Below, in pieces: positions 34,917-47,693 of a stretch of 64,000 nucleotides of DNA. The first letter of the stretch is position 1. Every line of letters begins with the position of its first letter. Position numbers and translations under genes: made by a program. The DNA is from Elymus sibiricus. Taxonomy: Eukaryota; Streptophyta; Magnoliopsida; Poales; Poaceae. Under the pieces are notes generated by a model that worked only from the letters and a program-made list of their open reading frames with translations, made no database searches and was not told where the DNA came from. The stretch covers positions 138,031,148 through 138,095,147 of the forward strand of contig CM077665.1 in assembly GCA_039707655.1 (NCBI GenBank), written 5' to 3'.

Positions 34917-35132
34917 GTGGGAGGAAGATAGAACTTGATGAGGTTGTTGAACCTTTGTTTCAACCAGAGAGTAGCGCAGCGCAGAAAGATTGTTTCTGTG
35001 GAGCCTACGTTAGTTGAAGAGGAAGTTAATGATGATGATCATGAAGCTTCAGATCAAGTTACTATCGAACCTCGTGGGTCGACAAAGACGCGTACTGCTC
35101 CTGAGTAGTACGGCAACCCTGTCTTAGAGGTC

Positions 35133-35960
35133 ATGTTGTTGGACAACGATGAACCTACGAGCTATGGAGAAGCGATGATGAGCCCGGATTCCGAGAAATG
35201 GTTAGAGACCATGAAATCCGATATGAGATCCATGTATGAAAACAAAGTATGGGCTTTGGAAGTATTACCTGAAGGGCAAAAGGCCATTCAGAACAAATGG
35301 ATCTTTGAAAGGAAGACGGACGCGGACGGTAATGTCACCGTCTATAAAGCTTGACTTGTGGCAAAGAGTTTTTCACAAGTTCAAGGAGTTGACTACGATG
35401 AGACTTTCTCACCCGTAGCGATGCTGAAGTCTGTTGGAATTATGTTAGCAGTTGCTGCATTTTTCGATTATGAAATCTGGCAGATCGATGTCAAAACAGA
35501 GTTTCCTTAACGGTTGCCGTGAGGAAAGGTTGTATGTGATACAACCAGAGGGTTTTGTCAGTCCTAAGGATGCTAAAATGTATGCAAGCTTCAGCAATCC
35601 TTTTATGGACTGGAGCAAGCATCTCGGAGTTGGAATATACGCTTTGATGAGGTGATCAAAGTTTTTGAGTCTATACAAAGTTTATGAGAAACTTGTATTT
35701 ACAATAAAGTGAGTGGGAGCACTATAGAATTTCTGATAAGTATATGTGGATGACATATTATTGATCGGAAATGATGTAGAATTTCTGGAAAGCATAAAGG
35801 GCTGTTTGAAAAGGAGTTTTCAAAGGAAAACTTGGATAGAAGCTACTTAAATATTGGGCATCAGGATCTATATGGATAGATCAAGACGTCTGATAAGACT
35901 TTCAATGAGTACATACCTTGACAAGATTTTGAAAGAGTTCAAAATGGATCAGTCAAAGAA
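35133..35960 (+). pseudogene. Copia reverse transcriptase remnant
   Basis: The 73-codon stretch at 35133-35354 has 'SYGEAMMSPDSEKWLETMKSDMRSMYENKVWAL' and 'IQNKWIFERKTDADGNV', the N-terminal RT block of Copia. A stop at 35352-35354 and frameshifts follow. The catalytic YVDD box is still encoded at 35743-35754 in the sequence YVDDILLIG. Typical intervening blocks ('AFLNG' type, around 35500) are present but shifted in frame. Confidence 0.88.
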
Positions 35961-35999
35961 AGAGTTCTTGCCTGATTTGTAAGGTGTGGAGTTGAGTGA

Positions 36000-36470
36000 G
36001 ACTCAAAGCTCGACCACGGCAGGAGAAAGAGAAAGGACGAAGGTCGTCCCCTATGCCTTATCCATAGGCCCTGTATAGTATGCCATGCTGTGTACCGCAC
36101 CTGGTGTGTGCCTTGCCATGAGTCTATCAAGGGGTACAAGAGTGGTCCAAGAGTGGATCACTGGACAGCGGTCAAGATTATCCTTAGTAACTAGAGGACT
36201 AAGGAAATGTTTCTTGATTATGGAGGTGATAAAGAGTTCGTCGTAAAGGGTTACGTCGATGCAAGCTTTGACACCTATCCGGACGACTCTGAGTAGCAGT
36301 CCGGATACGTATAGTGGAGCAGCCATTTGGAATAGCTCCAAGTGGAGCGTGGTAGCATCTGCAGTATGACATATAGATTTGTAAAGAACACACGGATCTG
36401 AATGTTGCAGACCATTGACTAAAGACCTCTCTCACATGCAAAGCATGATTGAACCCCAGAACTCATTGGG
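36000..36470 (+). pseudogene. Copia RNase H remnant
   Basis: Around 36240-36320 the plus strand gives VKGYVDASFDTYPDDS, then a stop, then SGYV, matching the GY-DA-F block of Copia RNase H. Later 'VADPLTK'-like sequence (ending near 36425) marks the C-terminal end. It is not functional. Confidence 0.8.
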
Positions 36471-36530
36471 TGTTAGATTCATAACAATGTAAATCACATG
36501 GTGATGTGAACTAGATTATTGACTCTAGTG

Positions 36531-36542
36531 CAAGTGGGAGAC
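36531..36542 (+). other. Polypurine tract of the Copia element
   Basis: CAAGTGGGAGAC directly before the 3' LTR, the standard PPT of BARE-type elements. Confidence 0.88.
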
Positions 36543-38390
36543 TGTTCGAAATATGCCCTAGAGGCAATAATAAATTGGTTATTATTATATTTCCTTGTTC
36601 ATGATAATCGTTTATTATCCATGCTATAATTGTATTGATTGGAAACTCAAATACATGTGTGGATACATAGACAACAAAGTGTCCCTAGTAAGCCTCTACT
36701 AGACTAGCTCGTTGATCAAAGATGGTTAAGGTTTCCTAGCCATAGACATGAGATGTCATTTGATAACGGGATCACATCATTAGGAGAATGATGTGATGGA
36801 CAAGACCCAAACTATGAACGTAGCATATGATCGTGTCAGTTTATTGCTATTGTTTTCTACATGTCAAGTATCTGTTCCTATGACCATGAGATCATGCAAC
36901 TCACTGACACCGGAGGAATACCTTGTGTGTATCAAACGTCGCAACGTAACTGGGTGACTATAAGGATGCTCTACAGGTATCTCCGAAGGTGTCTGTTGGG
37001 CTGGCATGGATCGAGACTGGGATTTGTTACTCTGTATGACGGAGAGGTATCTCAGGGCCCACTCGGTAATACAACATCACAATAAGCCTTGCAAGCAATG
37101 TGACTAAAGTGTTAGCCACGGGATCTTGTATTACAGAACGAGTAAAAGAGACTTGCCGGTAACGAGATTGAACTAGGTATAGAGATACCGACGATCGAAT
37201 CTCGGGCAAGTAACATACCGAAGAACAAAGGGAACATCATACGGGATTAACTGAATCCTTGACATAGAGGTTCAACCGATAAAGATCTTCGTAGAATATG
37301 TAGGAACCAATATGGGCATCCAGGTCCCGCTATTGGTTATTGACCGTAGAGGTGTCTCGGTCATGTCTACATAGTTTTCGAACCCGCAGGGTTTGCACAC
37401 TTAACGTTCGGTGACGTTTCGGTAATATTGAGTTATGTATGGTGGTGACCGAAGGTTGTTCGGAGTCCCGGATGATATCCCGGACGTCACGAGGAGCTCC
37501 GGAATGGTTCGGAGGTAAAGATTGATATATAAGAAGTCCTGTTTTGGTCACCGGAAAAGTTTTGGGTATTTCGATAGTGTACCGGGAGTGCCGGGAGGGG
37601 TACCGGGGACCATCGGGAGGGGTGTCTCGACCCAAAGGGCCTGATGGGCTGTGGGAGGAGTCAAGCCAGCCCTTAGTGGGCTAGCCGAGCCCCTCACTAA
37701 GGGCCATGCGGCTAGGGGTGGGAAAAACCCAAAGGGGGAAAGGTGGAAAGGGTTTCCAAGTGGAGAGGAGGAATCCTACTCCTAATAGGATTGGAGTAGG
37801 ACTCCTCCACCTCCTATTTCGGCCAGCCCTTGAGGGTTTGAGGCTGCCTCCTCCCCTCCCTCCCTCCTATATATACTAGAGGATTTAGACGGGTGAGCTA
37901 ACCCTAATTGCCACGTGCTGCCCTCTTCTTCCTCTAGATCTGTTCTCCACTAGATCGTCTCGGTCGTGCTTGGCGAAACCCTGCCGGGACAGCTCCACCA
38001 CCACCGCCACCATGCCGTTGTGCTGGCGGAGAACTCACCTACCTCTCCGCTCCCTCTTTCTGGATCAAGAAGGTGGAGATCGTCATCGAGCTGCACGTGT
38101 GCTGAACGCGGAGGTGCCGTCTGTTCGGCACTAGATCGGAAGGACCGTGATTGGATAGCGGGACGGATCGTGATTGGATCGCGGGACGGATCGTGATTGG
38201 ATCGCGGGATGGATTGCGATTTGGATTGCGAAGACGTTCGACTACATCAACCGTGTTTCTTAACGCTTCCCGCTTAGCGATCTACAAGGGTACGTAGATC
38301 CACTCTCCCTCTTGTAGATGCTCATCACCATGGATAGATCTTGCGTGTGCGTAGGAATTTTTTTTGTTTCCCATACAACGTTCTCCAACA
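36543..38390 (+). repeat. 3' LTR of the Copia element (1848 bp)
   Basis: Begins TGTTCGAAATATG, one change from the 5' LTR TGTTGG. The first roughly 1270 bases show only three differences from the 5' LTR, and the last roughly 570 show about 25 plus one small indel. Confidence 0.95.
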
Positions 38391-39561
38391 GAGGCATACG
38401 CTAACACACTTTCCGTACTTGGATCATATGCACTTATGATTGGAACTCTAGCAAGCATCCGCAACTACCAAAGATCATTAAGGTAAAACTCAACCATAGC
38501 ATTAAGTATCAAGTCCTTTTTACTCCCATACGCAACAACCCACCTACTCGGGTTTATGCTTCTGTCACTCAAGCAACCCACCATAGGCAAATCATGAACA
38601 TATTGCAACACCCTACAGCGGGGATCCCTCACGTTTGCGCGACATGGAGGGTACCATAGGACAGCACCGTATCAACATACAACTGACAACCATAACATCA
38701 TACCATAATTAACCCATAGGACAAAAGAGATCTACTCAAACATCATAGGATAGCCAAATATCATTGGGAAATAATATATGGAGTTGAGCACCATGTTTAA
38801 GTAGAGATTACAGCGGGGAAGAGAGGTGTTATACCGCTGCATAGAGGGGGGGAGAGGTTGTGTTGACGACGACGAAGTTGTTGGTGTAGATCGCCGTCAC
38901 GATGATTGCCCCGGCGGCGTTCCGGCACCACCGGGAGAGAGGGGGAGAGAGACCCCCTCCTTCTTCTTATTCTTCTTCCTTGGCCTCCCCCCTAGATTGG
39001 AGGAGAGTTCCCCCTTTGGTCCATGGCCTCTATGGCGGCGGAGGGGCAGCATCCCCTCCAAGATTGGATCTCCCTCTCTGTTCTCTTCTGTTTCGCATTC
39101 CTGTTTTCTGGCCGAAAACCGTTTCTTATATTCCCGGAGATCCGTAACTCCTATCGGGCTGAAATTTTGAGGGTATTTTTATCCAAAAATTAGCTTACTT
39201 GCGCCCGAAGGAGAGATCCAACCGACGTACGAGGTGGGCACAACCCACCACCACGTGTTTGGGCCCCCTGGGCGCGCCGTGGTGTATCTTGGGGGCTGTG
39301 GGCCTCCGTTTGCGTTGATTCCAGATCTAAAAATTCACAACTATTCCAAAAAAAATCTCTATAAATTTTCATTGCATTTGCACTTCGTTTGATATGGATA
39401 TTCTGCGAAACAAAAAACATGCAACAAACAGGAACTGGCACTGGGCACTGGATCAATATGTTAGTCCAATAAATCATATAAAATGTTGCCAAAAATATAA
39501 GAAAGTTGTATAATATTGGCATGAAACAATAAAAAATTATAGATACGATGGAGACGTATCA
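38391..39561 (-). repeat. 5' LTR of E2, piece 3
   Basis: Starts with the second GAGGC and continues the E2 LTR (compare 13921-15085), ending GATACGATGGAGACGTATCA. The target duplication GAGGG follows at 39562-39566. Frames of 114 and 110 codons have no domain. Confidence 0.93.
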
Positions 39562-40865
39562 GAGGGCTGTCAATCCCCTTGAACACGTTACTTGCAAGGT
39601 TTAATTATGATAGTCAAAGATATATAAAAAGTAAAAGTTAATAAATAGTAAATAATTTCAGCAAGGTATTTAGGGGTTTAGCAATATGATTTAAATAGAC
39701 CCGGGGTCCATAGTTTTCACTAGAGGCTTCACTCTCGAACGCATAGCATGCGGTGGGTAAACAAATTACTGTTGGGCAATTGATAGAAAAGCACATAGTT
39801 ATGATGTTATTCATGGCAATGATCATGTATATAGGCATCATGTCCGTGACAAGTAGACAGAAACGATCCTGCATCTACTAATATTACTCCACCAATTGAC
39901 TGACTCCTGCCTGCAGTTCTTGACAAACAGAGTAACGCATTAAGCAATATGAAATGATGTAGACAAAGTAAGACAAGCAATATGTTCAGACCTCATCGTT
40001 TTATCCTTAATGGATACAATACAATACGTGTCTTGTTCCCTTCTGTCACTGGGATATGGAGCACCGCAAGATTGAACCCACTACAAAGCAAACAGATAGA
40101 TCAGAGAGAATTACAAAGCTATAACAATCATCCATCATAAAGTTCATAAAAGACACAATTAATTTCAATGAATAATCCAATCATAAACCCACAATTCATT
40201 GGATCCCAACACACACCACAAAAGAAGATTACATCAGATAGATCTTTGCGAGAATCATGAAGAACATGGTATTGAAGATCAAAGAGAGAGAAGAAGCCAT
40301 CTAGCTACTAGCTATGCACCTGTAGGTCTATGGTGAACTACTCATACATCATCATGGAGGTAACAATGTTGATGTAGATGGCCTCCGTGAACGATTCCCC
40401 CTCTGAGAGAGTACCGGAAAATGCCTCCAATTGGGACCACGGAAGAACAGAGCCTTGCGGCAGCGGAAAAAGTGTTTCGGGTGTCTGTCTATTGGTTTTG
40501 GGGTAATTGAAGATATATAGAAGTGGAATTAGGCCAGGAGGGTGCACGAGGGGCCCACGAGCTCGCGGGGCGCGCCCTCCAGGCTGGTGGCTCCCTCGTG
40601 GGTCTTCTGGCCTCTTCCCGAAGCTTCTAGGGTCTCTTTATGTCCAAACATAACTCCCGTGAAGTTTAATCCAATTTGGACACCGTTTGATATTGATTTT
40701 GGAAAAAAAAAACAAAAACTGGCAAAAAACAGGAACTGGCACTGGGTTAATAAGTTAGTCTAAAAAATTATATAAAATAACATATAATTGCATATAAAGT
40801 ATCCAAGATTGATAATATAATAGCATGAAACAATAAAAAATTATAGATACGTCGGAGACATATGA

Positions 40866-43800
40866 CACCTCCTCCCGTCCCGAGCTTGAGCTCGCCCGAG
40901 CCGCTCCATGGAACCACCGACACCCAGGGCCACCACCATGCCGGCTGTGCCACGACACCGGTGAACCCCCGCGGCCTCCGCTCTCTCTAGCTCCTTCTTC
41001 ATCGCCTAACCTCCTCGCAGGTCCGTCTCTGCGCGGCCATGGTGCCGCCGCGAGCACCCGTTGCTCCATTGGTGAGCTTCGGTGCTCCTTGCCCCTCCTC
41101 TCTTGCTCTGCCAACCTACTGCTCTCCTCAACTTGGTCGAGCCTGACCCCGACCAACCCACGCGCACCAGCCACTAGGAGCTCCCGCGCCTCTGTGTCAC
41201 CAGGTGAAGGAGCCGACCAGGGCCACCACCCTCTGTCGTCGCCAACAAGCACCGGCAACTCGCTGGAGCCAACAACAACCACCAAGACCTCCATTTGCCT
41301 CGCCCCTCCACATCCCCATCCGGCCAAGAGTGCCCCTCCCATGAGCCGCAGGTCACGCAAGCTCCGTCTCCGTCCATGCCCTCCCAAGCTCCGTCTCCAC
41401 CATGGCCATGGCCAAGCACCTTCGTCGCCTCCCTCACCAACACAAGAAGAGCACCACCGAACGCCAAGCCCCGCTGTTTTTGACCCTGAAGAACCAAAGC
41501 ACCACGTTTGAAATGCTGCTGCCTTCGGATGCATCTGGTTTCGTTTTGGGACATATGGACACTGTCGCCCCCAAGGTCAACCTCTGAACCGAGGTTTTTT
41601 GTGTGGCTTCGATTTGTATTCATGACAAGTACCCCAAGGTCGACTACATATTGCTGCCTCGACCGGAACCATCAAGTACCTCTGAGACCACTTTGATGCC
41701 AAGTACCTTTATGCACGGATATGCCAAGATCGACAACATAGACGCCAAGTCTTGTAAGACCCGAACATCAACGACTGTCACGAGTACCACTACTTCCACG
41801 AAGACCCATGTACGACTACTTCCCTCAACGAATCCGAACCACCCCGAATGCATGTTTTGAAGGTATAGCACCGAGACGCCACCCGTGGACGAATGCATGT
41901 GTGTATGAGATGCTCATGTTTGCACCATGTGAGATTGTTCCTTGCATGTTCCTTGTTTGCCATGCCACCGACACGTGGGTACACCCGGTAACCGGGATCA
42001 CTCCCTGTCACTCTTGCATATTCTGCACGTCCGCACACTTGTTCTGTTGTATTGGTTTCTCAATGAGTTGTCGGAACCAGAATGTTGCCGTGGCGCCGAA
42101 TTCCGTTTTCGTTGCCCCAGCACCAAATTCTTTCCATCATGGCGACCAAATGCTCCATATCGTATTATATGTCAATATTTTCATAAAAGTGCATACAACT
42201 TGAATATGTCAACCTCATGCATGTTAACAACATTTAATTTGTTGTTTGAATTAAAATTGTTTGATGACTTGCTAAAATAGTTTATTTCATAATTAAATAA
42301 CCGTAGCTCTGAATTAAACAAATTATATATGTAACTTGACTAGAAAAATGTGTAGAATAACATGGTGCACATTATATTTTTTTAACAACAATAAAATTGT
42401 GTTTAGGACAGATGTGTACCAATTTCGAAATTTACATATGGGGTTGTTTCGGAAATGCTATATGTTGTTTCCGACCTTATTTAAATTGCCTAGATAGATA
42501 GTTTATTTATGCTTCACCTCTTGCCATGATAAACAACATTTAAACTTGTTGGGTACCTAAACGAGAGTGAACTAAATAATTCGAACGTGAAGTTCCGTCA
42601 ATATGTAACTCATTGCATATTGAGCTTCACTTAAAGTGTATTACTTGATTGTTGCACTTGGCCATGCCGTGCATCTTTAAATGGACATGCATCATGCTTG
42701 GTTGTGCATCATGCCGTGATTATGCTTGTTTGTTTACCATGTCATTTGTTTGTTTCCGGACTTGCTTCGTCTCGCTAGAGTTTCGATAACATTCGGAGTG
42801 TGAGGATTTATTCGACTATGCCGTTCGTCTACTTCACAGATTCGTTCTTCTTCAAAGCAGGATTCCAGGCAAGATGACCATTACCTTGGATATCACTACT
42901 ATCTTTGCTATGCTAATTGTCTCGTTTCTATTGCTATGTCTTGCTACCTACCACTTGTTTGTCAAGCCTCCCAAAATGCCATGATAAGCCTCTAACCATC
43001 CACCATCCTAGCACACCCTTGTTTGGCTATGCTACCGCTTGCTCGGCCCCTCTTATAGCGTTGCTAGTTGCAGTGCAGTTTGTTCCATGTTGAGACATGG
43101 ATATCATGGCACTATCTTGTTTATTTAAATAATGCATCTATACACTTGGTAAAGGGTGGAAGGCTCGGCCTTTTTCTTGGTGCTTTTTTCCACTCTTGCC
43201 GCCCAAGTTTCCGTTATACCTGTGTTATGTTCCTTGATGAGCGCTTCTAACACATGTGGGGTATTATGGGCCCACCTGATCATTCGTTTTAGGATAAAAC
43301 TTTTCCAGCAAGTCCCAACATTGGCACTACATTTTGTTAATAACAACTTAAACTTGCATATGGACTTGCTGGCCCCCATGGACTTTTTATCAACAAATCG
43401 GGCCAGTGCTCCTCATGAGTGTTGGTCCACACCTGTCAACCGCCCATGGCCACCAGGGACAACTCTGTGATTGGCCTACTAGAAGATTGGACAATCCAAA
43501 CATGTCCTGAGAACGAGATACGTGTGGCTCCTATCGGTACCGTCGACACGCCAGGAGGTCTTACTGGTTTAGTTTTACCTTTGATGAGTGGCTTGTACAC
43601 CGGGATTCCTTATCATAAGCATTGTGTTATCACGGTGTGAGGTTTTCCATCGGATGTGTGTGGTAATTTATAATGGACTACTTGGAGCACCCTTGCAGGG
43701 TTAAATCTTTCAGAAAGTCATGTCTGCGATTCTGTTGCAACTTGGAAATTTATAATATCCGGTTATAGAGAACTTGACACTAAATCTAATTAAAATACAC

Positions 43801-44479
43801 CAACCGTATGCATAACCATGACTGTCTCTTCTTGGGAGGTTAGAACCAAGAAGAGAACACGATGGGGTTATGATTGACTCGTTAGTAGGTGTTCAGGATC
43901 ACTTCTTGATCATTACTAGTTTGCGCCCGATTTGCGTAGATCACTCTTCTTATTCTTGTACTCATACGTTAGGCAGATAAAAATGCTTAGTGCTTGCTGC
44001 AGCCTAAACACTTAACCATTCCTCACCCATTAAGCTTTGCTAGTTTTGATACCCTTGGTAATGAGATTGTTGAGTCCCTGTGGCTCACAGATTACTACAA
44101 ACAACATGTGCAGGTACAGGTAACGCGATGCTTTGACATGAGAGCGATGCTTGTTTTATTTGGAGTTCTTCTTCTTTGTTGATCATAGGATGGGTTCTAG
44201 CTTGGCAGCCTAGGATTTGCAGGGTGGACGTCGTTTTCTTTTCGTTTGTTTTCATTTGTAGTCGGATCCTGCTCTTCTGTATGATGATTGTTATGTATTG
44301 ATGTATTGAGATATTCATGTTGTAGCTTGTGGTGAGTGTAAGCCTATATCTTGTATTCTCTTCTCAGTACATGTATTTATGACAATATCCAGCTTGTTAA
44401 ACTGTCTCCGATATGCACTTCTATCCTTGTTGACATTTCCAAGTTTCCGCGAGGATAGGATCACATATTGGGCATTATA
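40866..44479 (+). repeat. LARD-1 5' LTR, piece 3
   Basis: It has a GC-rich part (40870-41540), then AT-rich sequence containing blocks shared in inverse orientation with LARD-2. Examples are the 'ttgtcaagcctcccaaaatgcc' region at 42960-42982 (LARD-2: 55502-55530) and the 'ggcagcctaggatt' region near 44200 (LARD-2: 54230). It ends GGGCATTATA where LARD-2 has GGGCATTACA, so the terminal CA has decayed to TA. Long frames such as the 259-codon minus frame at 40755-41534 start outside the LTR and are GC-composition artefacts. Confidence 0.85.
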
Positions 44480-44482
44480 AGT

Positions 44483-44494
44483 TGGTATTAGAGC
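44483..44494 (+). other. Primer binding site of LARD-1 (initiator tRNA-Met type)
   Basis: TGGTATTAGAGC, one C-to-T change from TGGTATCAGAGC, three bases after the LTR. Confidence 0.88.
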
Positions 44495-47400
44495 AATATC
44501 GACCTAGGAGCCCCCTTGATTGATCGAACTTGGCTATTGTTGAGTCTAGAAAAAAACTATTTTGAGTCTAGTTATATATTAGAGAGTAGGAATTCTTTTT
44601 TACTTCTCATCCCCATCGTCGCTCTGGTGAGGAATCATCATGTAGGAGTTTTGATTCTATCCCTCTTCTCAATCAAAATGTTTTAGGATCACACGGGTAT
44701 TTTGGAATCGTTACGATATCGGTGTGACCGAAATTCTGTTCTTGGTGCCTCCTGACATTTTGGGGTCTTGGCATTGTCCCGGGTAGTTGAGCTCCAAGGT
44801 TTTCTTGTCACAATCGTTATCGTTTCAGTTTCTGAATACCAGAGGGCGCTGACATCGAAACGCTTCTATACTTTGCTTGGTGGAAAATAGTGTCGTGACT
44901 TTTCCCAAGTAAAGGATGAGATATCGCGGATGATCTACAAGGTCTAGTATCGTTGTTGTTTCGAAGGCCCGAGGTACACAAGTTTCCAAGGTTTCTTGGT
45001 TATGTGTTGATGGAGGCGGTACATTTGGAGAGTAGTATCATATCTGGAGTTGTGTGAGAATTTTTGCTCCTTGTAATCGTTAGACCGGATTGCCTAACCA
45101 AAAAAATTCGGGAGTTCTTAGGTGGGAATTCAAGAAGTTACCTAGGATTATCCTTCCAACAAATGCATAATGGGTTATGTATTTGCTTATGGCTTAATCT
45201 GCAAGCATCATCCTTTGTTTTGTTGTAGTATGGTAATTCGAGTTGTTTCAATGTCAAGTGTTGATTTCATATCTTTCCAAAGCGGTGTTCTCATATTTAT
45301 ATGGTAGTGCTAATCCTTTTGATCAATCAAATTGTCATGTCAAGTATTTTTCCTTCTAGTGTGCTTCTCTGTAAGATAATTCAATCCTATTTCAATATTT
45401 GCCAGATCAATTCTCAGTTTTCTCAACGATATTCATATCATCCATCCAAATTTTCCTTCTTCTTTATCCCACCCTCCCGCCCCTTTTTCTTCACTGATTA
45501 AATTCTATCAAGTGTCCTTTTATTCATGTGAAGTCTCTTCATTCTTTTTCTTCCATGTTTCAATCCAGTGATGTCTTGTGAAAATCCTCAGGAGCTTCAG
45601 GCTCATCATTCTTTGTTCTCGTTTTTCTTCTCCGGTGGATCCAATTCATGTTACTGGTGTTGATCCTATCCCTTTCCTCCAGTCAAATGTTTTTCCATGT
45701 TGGAAGTTCTCATACAAGCCTTTCTTGTTTATTCACTTCTTTCTATATCAAATCCAGAGCAAAGAAGTTATCTCAAAAGATTCATGTTTCCATTCAAAAT
45801 CCTTTCAATTATTTTGAGGTTCTCACCTCATCAAGTTTTTTCTAATTTGTATCGGTGATTCGAAGCAATCGTTTCAACGGTGTGCTCTTTGAGTGGGCCC
45901 GTAACCCACATGTTTTTTCTCCAAGATCTTACGTGGCTTTTCTAATTTTTCCTGGAGATTTACTCAAATTCTTTTTCAAGTGTGACGTAAGAATGAAGTC
46001 CGTCTTTCATATTCCTTCTCCAATATCGCTTTCAAATCATTTTCATCATTGGCTCAACTTTTCTTATTCATTGTCCTGGAGTATCTCATTAATTCATGAT
46101 AATGTTCCTGATGATCATTCTTAGTTCGGAAGACCGAAGAAGAGTTTCTCTTAAATTTGTATCCTTTCTGTTGAAGATTCGTGGTTCAAGCTTGATGTTA
46201 TTCTTTCAATTGTTTCCGATCGCGAGAAGGCCTTTCATTTTTAATTATTCGGAGATCCATCATTTCAAAAGATTCTTAGTTCTCAGTTTTCAGTTTTTGT
46301 TCTCAAATTCTTGCCAATTATTGTCTCTTCGTTCATCTCTGAATTATTCTGGTGCTTCATTCAAGTTTCAACTAGACGGATCATGGTCTCTTCATTCTCA
46401 TGTATCCCTATTCATTCAAAATATCCTCATTCATTTACAAATTCTTGCCGGTATTTTGTTGAAGACTTCTTCAAGTTCATGCTATGTCTCTTCAATCTTC
46501 ATATCCGTTGATTGTCATCAATTTAATTTGATCAAGGATAAGCATAACATATTTCTTATTCTTGTTTTCATCAAGGTGATTTCAATCCTTCTTCCGCAGT
46601 TGTTCATGATATCAAAATCTCGGTTCCAAGTGCCTTTATCTTTTTTCCCGGAGTTCCAAGCCTTCTCGGTTATCTCGTCTCGAAACTCCATCTAAATCAT
46701 TGCAAGGCTTCAATCTTGCTATTTCCAACCTTTAATCCTTTTCTACCATCCTTTCATTTTTGGAGTTCTTTCAAGAGGTTCTTCATGGTGGTTCGTTAAG
46801 GATTTAATTCATTCTCGAAGAGTTCTTCAAGATTCTTGTTGGAGGAACTCAATTATTCTATGTCTTGCATTTCAGAGTGCAATTCTTCCTTCATTATCTT
46901 TCAGATGGTGTTATAACATTCTTGATTCATGAGGAGTCTCGAAGAGAATTTGTCAAGAATGAGATATTTAAACCCATCATTTCTTTCATGGAGCTATCTT
47001 GGATTATATTTCAACTAAAGTTTTTCCTAAGGATTGTTGCTTTTATGGTGCTTATCAATTATGCAAGTATTCTGTTATCCTCTCGGCGAAGAAGTTTCTC
47101 ATCTCTCCGTTGATATCAATCAATCAATTGTTTCAGGTAGTGGCAGGTTTGCACCTCATGATTTTTAGATGTTTTCCATAAGCCCACAACAAGCTTATTC
47201 TTTTTCTTGTTGATTTTTCAGTAACTCTGTGCAATCTTTCTTTGTAGGGATGTTGTTCAAATTCAATTGTGGTAGAAGTTGTCATTTTTCTTCTCCATTC
47301 TTTCCTTTCCAATGATCTAGCTTCTATTCTTCTGTTCCGGAGGCATTATGATGCCCTCTTTGACCCATCATCTCGTTTTGTCAAGATCATGTTCTTTTTT

Positions 47401-47693
47401 GTTCTTATCCATTTAACCGGAGTGGTTTTGAATTCTTGCATGCTCCTTGTGTCATTCTTCATGTCTTTGAAACCTTTAGGGCTATCTTCATGTTCCTTGG
47501 TCCTCTTTTCAAATGGAGTGTTTTCAAGTTTGTTCATTTTCTTTGTGTTCTTTCTTTGAAGTTGTTAGCCTCCAAGGCTCGTTGGTTTCACTCGTTTGTC
47601 AAAGAAGCAACTTACTTTTACCTCTCCTCTTCCTCTTCCTCTTCTCATTCCAAGATCTCAGGGCAAGATCTCTTGTAAGTGGGGGGGGGGAGT
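44495..47693 (+). other. Non-coding body of LARD-1
   Basis: About 3.2 kb, strongly TTC/CTT-rich on the plus strand, homologous to the minus strand of 58688-61820. Open frames up to 199 codons (46096-46695) arise from the pyrimidine bias, are Phe/Ser/Leu-rich, and are not conserved as frames in LARD-2. The PPT is at 47675-47693 (GTAAGT, then ten or more G, then AGT). Known LARD bodies are conserved in sequence and RNA folding, not in protein. Confidence 0.8.

Larger units (their letters stand above)
29652..38390 (+). mobile_element. Angela/BARE/WIS-type Copia element, complete ends, decayed polyprotein
   Basis: Perfect 5-bp target duplication GAGGC (29647-29651 and 38391-38395). The 5' LTR is 29652-31498 (1847 bp), the internal region 31499-36542 (5044 bp), and the 3' LTR 36543-38390 (1848 bp). 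Domain order gag, protease, integrase, reverse transcriptase, RNase H is that of Copia. All domains carry stops or frameshifts, although the LTRs are about 98.5% alike by my count. Length (8.7 kb) and termini (TGTTGGAAATATGCCC...CTCCAACA) fit the Triticeae BARE1/Angela/WIS group. Confidence 0.96.
13561..39561 (-). mobile_element. Gypsy element E2, complete but split by two later insertions
   Basis: Perfect 5-bp target duplication GAGGG at 13556-13560 and 39562-39566. The 3' LTR is 13561-15085 (1525 bp), the internal region 15086-19466, and the PBS 19438-19455. The 5' LTR is in pieces at 19467-19527, 29343-29651 and 38391-39561 (about 1531 bp joined). The first interruption is element E1 (duplication CGAAC) and the second is the Angela-type Copia (duplication GAGGC). 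The internal region has no gag, protease, reverse transcriptase or integrase. Instead it carries a decayed ORF of unknown function next to the PBS (18067-19342). It is therefore a non-autonomous element with tRNA-Asp priming. Confidence 0.93.
13413..40865 (-). repeat. Solo Gypsy LTR (element-B family), split by E2
   Basis: The two halves are 13413-13560 and 39567-40865 (1447 bp joined). It begins TGCTACTA and ends GATACGTCGGAGACATATGA, where the final CA has become GA. The join is confirmed because '...cgggcaagaggg' at 13560 continues as 'ctgtcaatcccc' at 39567, just as in the LTR at 3213-4780 (around 3391). The flanks CGCCT (13408-13412) and CACCT (40866-40870) differ by one G-to-A change, consistent with a decayed 5-bp target duplication. 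No internal region is present, so it is a solo LTR. Confidence 0.85.

Noticed and set aside
40755..41534. 259-codon open frame on the minus strand, the longest in the window
   Set aside because: It crosses from the solo Gypsy LTR into the LARD-1 LTR, is Gly/Arg/Trp-rich from GC composition, overlaps open frames on the other strand, and has no domain.
46096..46695. 199-codon plus-strand frame in LARD-1
   Set aside because: Phe/Ser/Leu-rich product of TTC-rich DNA. Not kept as a frame in LARD-2.
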